Notes under the pieces: generated by a model
Seen by the model: only the letters and a program-made list of their open reading frames with translations
What the model was told of the DNA's origin: nothing
The model's database searches: none
Assembly (NCBI RefSeq): GCF_051201015.1
Contig: NZ_JBPEHI010000003.1
Origin: Petrimonas sulfuriphila
GTDB taxonomy: Bacteria > Bacteroidota > Bacteroidia > Bacteroidales > Dysgonomonadaceae
Reading direction: 5' to 3' (one strand)
DNA length: 64,000 bases
In this document: piece by piece, positions 51,681-59,824 of the stretch
Position numbering within the stretch: the first letter of the stretch is position 1
How the letters are laid out: every line of letters starts with the position of its first letter
Made by a program: the position numbers and the translations under genes

Positions 51681-51782
51681 GCAATTAATAAAATTTAACC
51701 TTGTCTGGCGCAGCGTTTTTCTTAAAACTGCATCTGAATAAAAGAGGTCAGTCTCAAATTTGATAACCTAAAAAATAGCATT

Positions 51783-52148
51783 ATGAGGCAAAATTGGATA
51801 AGAAACATTATGGGCGGATTGAGTTTTACAACAGCGCTTTTTATATTTCAGGCTTGTTACGGTACGCCGCAGGATTTTGGCTTGGATGTGTTTGTAGAAG
51901 GCAAAGTAGTTTCCAAAACAACCGGCGAACCCATTAAAGGCATCAAAGTTTCGGCGGCCTCATTGCAACATACGGTGACCGACGACAAGGGGATGTTTTC
52001 TTTTTACACCGTCAAATCGGATCAGCTTCAAATCAGTTTCGAAGATGTGGATGGAGTCGACAACGGAACATTTATCAGGAAAGACAGCCTCGTCTCTATC
52101 GTGAAAGATAAAATCTACCTCGATATTAAACTGGAAAACGGGAAATGA
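51783..52148 (+). CDS. Radical SAM-associated putative lipoprotein (TIGR04134-like)
   Basis: 121 residues. A membrane-directing start (MRQNWIRNIMGGLSFTTALF) ends in a lipobox-like FQAC (Cys25), followed by the family-specific CYGTPQDFG. The rest is a small beta-sandwich of the carboxypeptidase-regulatory type (VEGKVVSKTTGEPIKGIKVS, then TDDKGMFSFYTVKSDQL). The stop overlaps the start of the radical SAM gene (ATGA). To my recollection this pair corresponds to NCBI families TIGR04134 and TIGR04133, defined by co-occurrence; the lipoprotein could be the substrate of the enzyme. No activity is established. The 102-bp gap before it shows no clear -7 box. Confidence 0.8.
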   Translation: MRQNWIRNIMGGLSFTTALFIFQACYGTPQDFGLDVFVEGKVVSKTTGEPIKGIKVSAASLQHTVTDDKGMFSFYTVKSDQLQISFEDVDGVDNGTFIRKDSLVSIVKDKIYLDIKLENGK

Positions 52149-53209
52149 TTCCGTCTGTTAAACGCGCCTTGTTCCGGAAGTTCAAAGCGGTTGAAACGCG
52201 GCGCCACGAGCTTAGCTACCTTTTCTGGGAGTGCACGACCCGGTGCAACCTGGATTGTTTGCATTGCGGAAGCGATTGTTCAAAGCAAAGTAACTATCGG
52301 GATATGCCGATGGAAGATTTTCTGAAAGCTCTTGACACCATTAAAAACCCTGCAAAAAACCTGATGGTTGTCGTTACCGGCGGTGAACCGTTACTGAGAA
52401 AAGATCTGCCTGCGTGCGGACGTGAAATCCGCCGGCGCGGAATGCGCTGGTCCATGGTTTCTAACGGGTATTTTTACGATGAAGCGGTACATAATTCGTT
52501 ACTCAACGCCGGTTTGGGAGCGCTTACCATCAGCTTGGACGGGTTGCCGGAGTCACACAACTGGTTGCGAAACAATCCGCGAAGTTTCGACAGGGCGGTC
52601 GCGGCAATCGACCTGGCAGTCCGTTCGCTCCGGTTAAACTTCGATGTGGTCACGTGTGTCAACAAAAAAAATATTTCGGAACTTTCCCTAATCAAGGAGT
52701 TTCTTAAAAGCCACAAGGTGAAGGCATGGCGGCTATTTACCATTATTCCGATAGGACGGGCGGTCCAAAACGAGGAGTTGTCGCTCTCGGATGAGGAATT
52801 TGTTTATTTGATGGATTTTATTCGGGAGTTGAGGGAGAATGAGGACGATATCGATGTGAAGTTCAGTTGCGAAGGATTTGTGGGGAAATACGAATGGAAA
52901 GTCCGGGAGAGTTTCTATTTCTGCAGGGCGGGTATCAATATCGGCTCTATCCTCATTGACGGCTCCATATCGGCTTGTCCCAATATCGATCGCTCTTTTT
53001 CACAGGGAAACATTTACACCGATAATTTCAACGACGTATGGGAACAACGTTTCAACTCTTTTCGCGACAGGAACTGGATGCGCGTGGGTCAATGCAAAGA
53101 TTGCAGGCGTTTCAAGGATTGCCAGGGAAACGGTTTTCATAACTGGCACGGCAGTAAACAAAATGTATTGGTTTGCCATCGGTCGAAAATAGAAAACGCG
53201 CATTATTAA
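52145..53209 (+). CDS. Radical SAM/SPASM enzyme (TIGR04133-like)
   Basis: 354 residues. The SAM-cluster motif CNLDCLHC (CxxxCxxC) lies at about residues 36-43 inside FWECTTRCNLDCLHCGSDC. The GGE motif in VVTGGEPLLRKDLPA (about 80) and SLDGLPESHNWLRNN (about 137) complete the radical SAM barrel. The C-terminal SPASM region supplies further cysteines for auxiliary clusters: FYFCRAG, ISACPNIDRSF, GQCKDCRRFKDCQGNG and VLVCHRS (about 258-350). Enzymes of this class usually modify peptides or proteins. It is coupled by a 4-bp overlap to the lipoprotein gene, its probable partner. Modification type unknown. Confidence 0.88.
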   Translation: MIPSVKRALFRKFKAVETRRHELSYLFWECTTRCNLDCLHCGSDCSKQSNYRDMPMEDFLKALDTIKNPAKNLMVVVTGGEPLLRKDLPACGREIRRRGMRWSMVSNGYFYDEAVHNSLLNAGLGALTISLDGLPESHNWLRNNPRSFDRAVAAIDLAVRSLRLNFDVVTCVNKKNISELSLIKEFLKSHKVKAWRLFTIIPIGRAVQNEELSLSDEEFVYLMDFIRELRENEDDIDVKFSCEGFVGKYEWKVRESFYFCRAGINIGSILIDGSISACPNIDRSFSQGNIYTDNFNDVWEQRFNSFRDRNWMRVGQCKDCRRFKDCQGNGFHNWHGSKQNVLVCHRSKIENAHY

Positions 53210-53334
53210 TTCTTTGAACTGAAAGTCGTCATTTTGTTGGTTATTAGGAGTTTTAATTTTTACATTTCTTTTGTCATTTAGAAACTCGATTATTTCTATT
53301 TGTTAGTTATTTTTAAAAGATACACTTAAATTCT

Positions 53335-53365
53335 TTTGTTATTTCGTCTTTTTGTCATAATTTTG
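53335..53365 (+). promoter_or_regulatory. Predicted tpl promoter
   Basis: TTTG (53335-53338), 19 bp, then TAATTTTG (53358-53365): a full match to the Bacteroidota consensus. Transcription would start near 53372, so the ATG at 53373 is an unlikely start and 53400 is preferred. Confidence 0.7.
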
Positions 53366-53399
53366 GGGTATAATGCCAATACACATTAATACCACTATT

Positions 53400-54779
53400 A
53401 TGAATTTAAACGACTATCCTGCGGAGCCTTTCCGCATAAAAACGGTGGAAACCGTTAAAATGATCTCCCGTGAAGAGCGGGAAAAAGTTATCCAGGAAGC
53501 CGGATACAACACTTTCCTGATCAACTCCGAAGATGTGTATATTGATTTACTGACCGATAGCGGAACCAATGCCATGAGCGACAGGCAGTGGGCCGGTATG
53601 ATGATGGGCGACGAAGCCTATGCCGGAAGCAAGAACTTTCATCATCTGGAACAAGTCGTGCAGGAAATTTTCGGATTCAAACACCTGGTGCCTACGCATC
53701 AGGGGCGCGGGGCTGAGAACCTGCTCTCGCAAATTGCCATTAAACCCGGGCAATTCGTGCCCGGAAACATGTATTTCACCACCACGCGTTACCACCAGGA
53801 GCGCAACGGCGGAATTTTTGTCGATATCATCCGCGATGAGGCGCACGACGCCGGATTGGACATTCCGTTTAAAGGAGACATCGACCTGAACAAACTGCAA
53901 AAACTTATCGACGAAAAAGGGGCTGAGAACATTGCCTATGTCTGCCTCGCCGTTACCGTGAATCTGGCGGGCGGGCAGCCTGTTTCCATGAAAAACATGC
54001 GGGAGGTGAGGCAACTGGCCGATAAATACAAGATTAACGTGTTTTACGATGCCACCCGATGCGTGGAGAATGCCTATTTCATCAAAGAACGGGAAGAGGG
54101 CTTTGCCGGTAAATCGATCCAGGAAATCGTCCGCGAAATGTTTAGTTATGCCGATGGTTGCACCATGAGCGGAAAGAAGGACTGTCTGGTGAATATCGGC
54201 GGTTTTTTGTGCATGAACGATGAGGACCTGTTTGCCGCTGCAAAAGAACTGGTGGTGGTTTACGAGGGAATGCCTTCATACGGCGGAATGGCCGGACGCG
54301 ATATGGAAGCCATGGCTATCGGATTGCAGGAATCTACGCAAGTTGAATATATAGAGCACCGCATCAAGCAGGTCCGTTATTTGGGTGATAAACTCAAAGC
54401 GGCTGGAATTCCTATTATAGAGCCTGTTGGGGGCCACGCCGTTTTCCTGGATGCGCGCCGTTTCTGCCCGCACCTCACGCAAGATCAATTCCCGGCGCAA
54501 AGCCTGGCGGCAAACCTCTACGTAGAATCGGGCGTTCGAAGCATGGAGCGAGGCATCGTTTCTGCCGGACGCGATAAAAACACGGGCAAAAACCATGCGC
54601 CCAAGTTGGAAACGGTTCGGTTAACCATTCCACGCCGTGTGTATACCTATCGTCACATGGATGTGGTGGCCGATGCGGTTATCAACCTGTATAAACACAA
54701 GGAAAAAATCAAGGGGCTTCGTTTTGTTTATGAACCCAGGCAGTTGAGGTTCTTTACGGCACGGTTTGAGGAGATCTGA
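53400..54779 (+). CDS. tpl: Tyrosine phenol-lyase
   Basis: 459 residues from the ATG at 53400 (MNLNDYPAEPFRIKTVETV). This PLP enzyme splits L-tyrosine into phenol, pyruvate and ammonia. The sequence is very close, as I recall it, to the Citrobacter freundii enzyme: LTDSGTNAMSDRQWAGMMMG, VPTHQGRGAENLLSQ, the PLP lysine in CTMSGKKDCLVNIGG (about residue 260), VVYEGMPSYGGMAGRDMEAM, and GVRSMERGIVSAGRD, whose Arg is the residue that recognises the tyrosine ring in TPL and is not found in tryptophanase. The end QLRFFTARF also follows TPL. Its 3' end overlaps hydE on the other strand by 52 bp. Confidence 0.94.
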   Translation: MNLNDYPAEPFRIKTVETVKMISREEREKVIQEAGYNTFLINSEDVYIDLLTDSGTNAMSDRQWAGMMMGDEAYAGSKNFHHLEQVVQEIFGFKHLVPTHQGRGAENLLSQIAIKPGQFVPGNMYFTTTRYHQERNGGIFVDIIRDEAHDAGLDIPFKGDIDLNKLQKLIDEKGAENIAYVCLAVTVNLAGGQPVSMKNMREVRQLADKYKINVFYDATRCVENAYFIKEREEGFAGKSIQEIVREMFSYADGCTMSGKKDCLVNIGGFLCMNDEDLFAAAKELVVVYEGMPSYGGMAGRDMEAMAIGLQESTQVEYIEHRIKQVRYLGDKLKAAGIPIIEPVGGHAVFLDARRFCPHLTQDQFPAQSLAANLYVESGVRSMERGIVSAGRDKNTGKNHAPKLETVRLTIPRRVYTYRHMDVVADAVINLYKHKEKIKGLRFVYEPRQLRFFTARFEEI

Positions 54780-55846
54780 TGCGTTTTGTAATGCTTGGAA
54801 TTTCCCTGCCTGAAATAGCCAATCTCGTGGCCTATGCTTTTAAGCTGTTGTTCGAGAAAAAGCAGGTTCTCCTCGTTACTCTGTTGCGAGACGGGCTTGT
54901 TCTGATAAAGGGAATAATCATCCCGGTACTGTTTCGGAGTGATGTTGGGCATCAGTACATTAGCGCCGATGAGGATGGCTTTTTCGCGGCCTTCCTTTTC
55001 AATGGATTGCAAGGCGGTGGTCGCGGCGATGTTGATATCGGGCATGAGGATACGCAGGAGGGCTACCATTTTAAGGCTTAAATTGAATCGTTCCCGCAGC
55101 GAAAGCAGTTCACTCTTGTTTTTGTAGAGTGGAGTCTGTGCATGTTCGATGTAGGGGCCCATACCACACATATCGATGTCGAATTGCTTCATAAACAACA
55201 AATCGTTTGCCAGGTCTTCGACAGTCTGAAACGGTAGGCCGATCATGACGCCTGTTCCTGTTTGGTAACCTATTTTTTTTAGCGATTCCAGGGCATTCAG
55301 GCGTTTGTCAAAACGGTGTGTATCATCGTCGGGATGTATTTTACGGTAAAGTTCTCCGGAGGAGGATTCGATACGGAGCAAATAGCGGCTGGCTCCGCTC
55401 TCAAACCACCGGCGATAGACCTCTTCAGGCTGTTCGCCGCAAGAGAGGGTAATGCCGATTTCCCGGTTGGTAATACGCATGGCTTCTTTCAGTAAGGAGT
55501 CGATCTTTCGGGTAAATGTATCCGACGTGAGTTCTCCGCTTTGGATGGCGACGGATCCCAATCCGTTTTCGTAGGCAAACCGGATAGCTTCCAATGCCTC
55601 ATCGCAGGACAAACAGTACCGATGTGTGTGCGTGTTATCCCGGCGGATACCGCAATAATAACAATTCTTTTCGCAAATGTTGGAAAATTCGATCAGCCCG
55701 CGCAGATAAACGGTGTTGCCCACGTTCTCTTGTTTGATTTTAGCGGCATAATCAAACAAAAGTTGCTTTTCCTCACCCTCGGTGCAGAGTAGGCGGACTA
55801 AATCTTCTTGGAGAAGTTTCTGTTTATGCAATAGGGTTGGAATCAT
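54728..55846 (-). CDS. hydE: [FeFe]-hydrogenase maturase HydE (radical SAM)
   Basis: 372 residues. The cluster motif CEKNCYYC lies in FSNICEKNCYYCGIRRDN (about residues 58-66). Further marks are GLGSVAIQSGELTSDTF, TLSCGEQPEEVYRRWFESGA, RYLLRIESSSGELYRKIHP, GTGVMIGLPFQTVEDLAND, MCGMGPYIEHAQTPL, and ALQSIEKEGREKAILIGANVLMPN. HydE helps build the azadithiolate bridge of the H-cluster. The last 17 residues or so are antisense to the tpl 3' end, a tail longer than the family usually shows. It overlaps hydF by 4 bp. No hydrogenase subunit gene is in the window. Confidence 0.94.
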   Translation of the reverse strand: MIPTLLHKQKLLQEDLVRLLCTEGEEKQLLFDYAAKIKQENVGNTVYLRGLIEFSNICEKNCYYCGIRRDNTHTHRYCLSCDEALEAIRFAYENGLGSVAIQSGELTSDTFTRKIDSLLKEAMRITNREIGITLSCGEQPEEVYRRWFESGASRYLLRIESSSGELYRKIHPDDDTHRFDKRLNALESLKKIGYQTGTGVMIGLPFQTVEDLANDLLFMKQFDIDMCGMGPYIEHAQTPLYKNKSELLSLRERFNLSLKMVALLRILMPDINIAATTALQSIEKEGREKAILIGANVLMPNITPKQYRDDYSLYQNKPVSQQSNEENLLFLEQQLKSIGHEIGYFRQGNSKHYKTHQISSNRAVKNLNCLGS

Positions 55847-57024
55847 AAAAACATTCTCGTTGCCCGTTCAAAAATACCGTTTACATACGCGAGGACCATT
55901 CCGTAATTGGTGACTGGAATGTCCTTTTCCGTGAACGGTTTTATCCGGTTTATCAGTTGTTTGCGTGTAACCATGCATCCCCCACATTGGATGACGAGAG
56001 AATAATCGATGGGTGCAATCTCCGACAATCCGCCTACAACGGTGAACGATAGGTTTTTACCGGTGAAGTTCCGGAGGAGTTGCGGTATCTTCACCCGTCC
56101 GATATCGTCGCAGTTGGTTTGATGAGTGCAGCTTTCCAACATAAGGATATTATCCCCGTCTTTTAGTTTAGACAGGTGAGGAGTGCCTTGCAGGTAGTCA
56201 TTGAAATCGCCTTTTTGTCGGGCAAACAGGATGCTGAAGCTTGTTAACGGAACGTTTTCGGGAATGCGTGTTGCCACATAGCCAAAGGCCTGACTGTCGG
56301 TAACAACAAGCGCTGGAGGTATACCTAGCTTCAGAAAATCGTCCAACTCGGTCTCTTTTACCACTACTGTAATGCAATGGTTATCCAGAGCATCGCGTAT
56401 GGCCTGGTTTTGCGGCAGGATCAGTCGTCCTTCGGGAGCTTCGCTGTCAATGGGAGTTATGAACAATACTGTGTCCTTCGGTTTTACCAGATCGCCTATA
56501 AGCGTTCTGTGTTGTTGGCTTTCCCCGGGTATTATTTTCTTTAGTGCATCAATTATTTTCTCCGAATCTCCCGGATCTTTTGCACTGAAATCGAGAACCG
56601 TGGCATCGCTGTGGTGTTTTATTGCGGTTTTTGTGAGGGCAGCAATTTTTGACAGGTCGCTTTTGTTGTGAAGGATGAGGTAGGGGATACCGAATTTCCC
56701 AAAGTGCCGAATAAGCTCCAGTTCGTACTGTCCAAACTGATTTCCCGCAATCAGTAACACGGCGCAGTCCACTTTCTTTATCGCATCGAGTGATTTGTCG
56801 ATGCGCTTTCTTCCCAATTCACCCGCATCATCAATTCCGGCGGTATCCACCAATACTACTGGGCCGATTCCAAGAATCTCGACCGATTTCTTTACCGGGT
56901 CGGTCGTCGTGCCGGGTATGTCGGATATTATAGCGGTCTCCTGCCCCGTGAGCAGGTTGATCAGTGAGCTTTTACCGGTGTTCCGGCGGCCAAAAATGCC
57001 GATATGTGGTCTGGAATTGGTCAT
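55843..57024 (-). CDS. hydF: [FeFe]-hydrogenase maturation GTPase HydF
   Basis: 393 residues. The G-domain has Walker A GRRNTGKSSL (about 11-20), the switch segment SDIPGTTTDPVKKS, DTAGIDDAGELGRKR (G3) and LHNKSDLS (G4 NKxD). The middle is a dimerisation domain. The C-terminal cluster domain shows CTHQTNCDDIGRVKIP (CxH, about residue 297) and QCGGCMVTR (about 345); the family pattern is CxH...HCxxC, so the second histidine is Gln here, a change also seen in some other HydF proteins. It carries the diiron precursor to HydA. It lies between hydG (8 bp) and hydE (4-bp overlap). Confidence 0.95.
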   Translation of the reverse strand: MTNSRPHIGIFGRRNTGKSSLINLLTGQETAIISDIPGTTTDPVKKSVEILGIGPVVLVDTAGIDDAGELGRKRIDKSLDAIKKVDCAVLLIAGNQFGQYELELIRHFGKFGIPYLILHNKSDLSKIAALTKTAIKHHSDATVLDFSAKDPGDSEKIIDALKKIIPGESQQHRTLIGDLVKPKDTVLFITPIDSEAPEGRLILPQNQAIRDALDNHCITVVVKETELDDFLKLGIPPALVVTDSQAFGYVATRIPENVPLTSFSILFARQKGDFNDYLQGTPHLSKLKDGDNILMLESCTHQTNCDDIGRVKIPQLLRNFTGKNLSFTVVGGLSEIAPIDYSLVIQCGGCMVTRKQLINRIKPFTEKDIPVTNYGMVLAYVNGIFERATRMFL

Positions 57025-57032
57025 TTCCCCAA

Positions 57033-58454
57033 TTAAAAATACAAATCCCGTTCTCCCCGTTTTATTTTTTCTATTCTTTCACGTACCTGATGTTGTACAT
57101 TTTCGTTGAGTTCGTGAATGTTTTTTTCAATCACGTCCCATCCCTTTTCTGCGGTGTGCTCCGGTGCATAGTCCATCAGGTATTCGGCCAGCGTGAGTAT
57201 TGCGTTGGGAGTGCAGAACCGTTTGATGAAGCCGGGAACGGAGAACTCCATAAAGTGTTCACCCGTACGTCCCAGACGGTAGCAGGCCGTACAGAAGGAC
57301 GGTAGCATATCCTGCTGAAGCAACTCGTCGATGATTTCGTTGAGTGATCGGTCGTCGTTTATACGGAATTGCCCTTTTTTGAGATCATGGTTTTGCTCCT
57401 TTTCAGCGTAACTGCCCAATTCAATTTTTGTTCCACCGTCGATTTGCGATACCCCGAACTGAATCAGTTGGTTACGAAGCTCCGCGGGTTCGCGGGCGGT
57501 AAGAATCATTCCCGTGTATGGAACAGCCAACCGGAGTATAGCTACCAACCGGGTAAAATCTTCGTCCGACACGAAATATTCATCGCCCAAATCAAGCATT
57601 GATGCGTCTTTGATCCGGGGGAACGAAATGGTGTGTGGCCCTACGTTGTAGCATGCCTCCAGATGATTGGTGTGGCGAACCAGCCCCATCACCTCGAACC
57701 TCCAGTCGTACAATCCGAAAAGTGCACCTATCCCCACATCGTCTAGTCCGGCTTCCAACGCCCGGTCGAGTGAAGTCAGGCGGTAGTCGAAATCAGCCTT
57801 TTTACCGCGTAAATGATAGGTCTTGTATGCTTCGCGGTGATAGGTTTCCTGAAACACCTGATAGGTGCCGATACCGGCTTCTTTCACCGTATGGAACCCT
57901 TCTATGTCTAGTGGGGCCGCGTTAATGTTTACACGGCGGATTTCGCCGTTGCCTTTCTTCACGCTGTATGCGATTTTTACAGTTTGGGCAATGAATTCAG
58001 GGCTGTATTGCGCATGTTCGCCGTAAACGAGAATCAATCGCTTTTGTCCATTATCTTCCAGTACTTCTATCTCTTTTACCAGTTCTTTGTCTGAGAGCGT
58101 TTTACGAACGGCATCCCTGTTAGAAGCCTTAAATCCGCAGTAAGCACAATTGTTGGAGCACTTATTGCCCACATAAAGAGGTGCGAACAGCACGATTCGG
58201 TTCCCGTAAATTTTTTTCTTAAGTTCCTTAGCTCCCTCCTTAATGAGTTGTACCGACCCCGGATCGGTAGCATTGATAAGTATGGCCACTTCTTCGAGAT
58301 TCAGCCTGCTTTTTGCCAGTGATTTTTCAACCACTTCTTTCACCTTGACGGGTGTGGAGATTGTTTTGTTGAGGAAATCCCAGATCTCGCCTGTATCGAT
58401 GAAGGGTTGCATCGGTGCATCGGGAATGGCGTATTTTTCCGGGGTAAATTTCAT
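57033..58454 (-). CDS. hydG: [FeFe]-hydrogenase maturase HydG (tyrosine lyase)
   Basis: 473 residues from the ATG at 58454 (MKFTPEKYAIPDAPM); an in-frame ATG at 58469 would leave only about 5 nt of leader after the -7 box. HydG cleaves tyrosine to p-cresol and dehydroglycine, which yields the CO and CN ligands of the H-cluster. Radical SAM motif CSNNCAYC (about residue 93) and the C-terminal CxxC...C of the auxiliary dangler-iron cluster in FCTACYRLGRTGEHF and FIKRFCTPNA (about 385-410) are intact. First gene of the hydG-hydF-hydE operon. Confidence 0.94.
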   Translation of the reverse strand: MKFTPEKYAIPDAPMQPFIDTGEIWDFLNKTISTPVKVKEVVEKSLAKSRLNLEEVAILINATDPGSVQLIKEGAKELKKKIYGNRIVLFAPLYVGNKCSNNCAYCGFKASNRDAVRKTLSDKELVKEIEVLEDNGQKRLILVYGEHAQYSPEFIAQTVKIAYSVKKGNGEIRRVNINAAPLDIEGFHTVKEAGIGTYQVFQETYHREAYKTYHLRGKKADFDYRLTSLDRALEAGLDDVGIGALFGLYDWRFEVMGLVRHTNHLEACYNVGPHTISFPRIKDASMLDLGDEYFVSDEDFTRLVAILRLAVPYTGMILTAREPAELRNQLIQFGVSQIDGGTKIELGSYAEKEQNHDLKKGQFRINDDRSLNEIIDELLQQDMLPSFCTACYRLGRTGEHFMEFSVPGFIKRFCTPNAILTLAEYLMDYAPEHTAEKGWDVIEKNIHELNENVQHQVRERIEKIKRGERDLYF

Positions 58455-58480
58455 AAAATGTTTATTCACAGGGTGAACTG

Positions 58481-58488
58481 CAAAATTA
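58481..58488 (-). promoter_or_regulatory. Predicted -7 element of hydGFE
   Basis: TAATTTTG on the minus strand, 26 bp before the ATG at 58454; no good -33 box at 19 bp. Confidence 0.45.
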
Positions 58489-58543
58489 CAAAATTTATTC
58501 CATCAATCACAGAACTTTCTCGTGTTCTGTACTGGAAAATCAA

Positions 58544-59629
58544 CTAATGCATAAATTTTCCCACATGTTTGGGTTTCGACTCCTCCATTTCTTCTTTCAA
58601 TTTCTGCACAGCTTCCTGAAGCTTATCGGATTCTTTTCGTTCGGAAATCAGCATGGATAAAAGGATAGAAATAATCAACGTACCGATGATAACCGCTAGC
58701 GAGACCCATGAATGGTGTGCAAAAAATTCTCCTACCGAATGCACGGAACTCAGCAGCATTTTCATGCCTATAAACAAGAGAATGAAACTCACACCTGTTT
58801 TCAAGTAACGGAACATTCCCATAATTCCTTTCAACGCGAAAAAAAGCGATATTAAGCCCATCACTGCGAAAACATTGGAAGAAATGGCAAGAAAGTTCTC
58901 TTCACTGAGTGTAAGGACGTTGTTTATACCTTCTTTTATAACGCCGATAATAGCCGGAATAGAGTCAACAGCAAACAAGATGTCGGTGGAGCCGATAACA
59001 AGCAAGGCAAGAAAAATATTGGTTAAGTGGATTTTTCCGTTTATTTGAGTGAAAAAATGAGGCGAATGTATGTCGGGATCGATGGGGAATAACCTGGAAG
59101 CTCCCTTGTACAGAATGTTCGATTTGGGATTTACGTTTTCATCTTCTTTCGAAAAAGCCATCTTGTATGCCGTCCAAATCAAAACAACACCAAATATGTA
59201 GATAATCCAGTGAAAGCGTTCTACCAGTTCCATTCCCACCAGTATAAAAAGAATTCTTAGTACAACCGAAATCAAAATTCCCAGTTTCAGTAACTTTGGT
59301 TGGTTTTTCGGATGAATGCCCATCATTGAAAAGATCAGTATAAATACGAAAAGATTATCCACGGATAACGAATATTCCGTCAAATACCCCGAGATAAATT
59401 TCGTCATCATTACAGGGCCGGTTCGCACCGTGCTTTCCGGATTCTGAGGGAAGAGAAAATAAAGAGAAGCTCCAAATGCTATTGCTACGGAAATCCATAC
59501 GGCTGTCCAGGTTAAGGATGATTTCACACTAATTGTTCTTTGGCGGTGGGAAGTCACGTAGAGGTCTATTCCATACACAATGATGAAGATGGCTATAAAA
59601 GCAATCCAGTAAAGTGCTATTGCATTCAT
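58544..59629 (-). CDS. TerC/Alx-family integral membrane protein
   Basis: 361 residues with about nine membrane helices. Family marks are the acidic membrane motif SGYLTEYSLSVDNLFVFILIF (about 85-105) and the repeat LLVIGSTDILFAVDSIPAIIG (about 212-232), with Asp/Glu residues that coordinate a metal. TerC/Alx proteins export manganese or act in metal loading and alkaline or tellurite stress. The C-terminal tail (KLQEAVQKLKEEMEESK) is a likely coiled coil. It lies 75 bp past hydGFE's promoter side on the same strand and may be a separate unit. Its upstream 134 bp contains nothing recognisable apart from the terminator of the next locus. Confidence 0.92.
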   Translation of the reverse strand: MNAIALYWIAFIAIFIIVYGIDLYVTSHRQRTISVKSSLTWTAVWISVAIAFGASLYFLFPQNPESTVRTGPVMMTKFISGYLTEYSLSVDNLFVFILIFSMMGIHPKNQPKLLKLGILISVVLRILFILVGMELVERFHWIIYIFGVVLIWTAYKMAFSKEDENVNPKSNILYKGASRLFPIDPDIHSPHFFTQINGKIHLTNIFLALLVIGSTDILFAVDSIPAIIGVIKEGINNVLTLSEENFLAISSNVFAVMGLISLFFALKGIMGMFRYLKTGVSFILLFIGMKMLLSSVHSVGEFFAHHSWVSLAVIIGTLIISILLSMLISERKESDKLQEAVQKLKEEMEESKPKHVGKFMH

Positions 59630-59763
59630 AAAAAAAGAAGAGAATTACCGTTGTTTTTTAATGGTCTCTACGATTTTAAAGGGTAGATGTTCTGCCGGAT
59701 AAAAATCAGCTAAAATTACACTGAATTTCCATCCGTTATTCTTAATCCGGTTTAAATTAAGTT

Positions 59764-59795
59764 AAAAGCCAGGAGCATCTTCGCTTCTGGCTTTT
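59764..59795 (-). terminator. Terminator of the second glycan locus
   Basis: AAAAGCCAGGAG (59764-59775) pairs with CTTCTGGCTTTT (59784-59795) apart from one mismatched/wobble position; loop of 8 nt. On the minus strand the stem ends in TTTT. It begins 30 bp past the stop of the DUF6807 gene. Confidence 0.78.
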
Positions 59796-59824
59796 TGATT
59801 ATGTGAACGATGTGTAATCCACGG

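Noticed and set aside
53400..54779. Tryptophanase (tnaA) reading of the tpl gene
   Set aside because: The GVRSMERGI segment with Arg and the QLRFFTARF end follow tyrosine phenol-lyase rather than tryptophanase.
58509..58530. Inverted repeat ACAGAAC/GTTCTGT between hydG and terC as a terminator
   Set aside because: Only 7 bp, no U-tract, and it lies before the TerC stop only by position; too weak to call.
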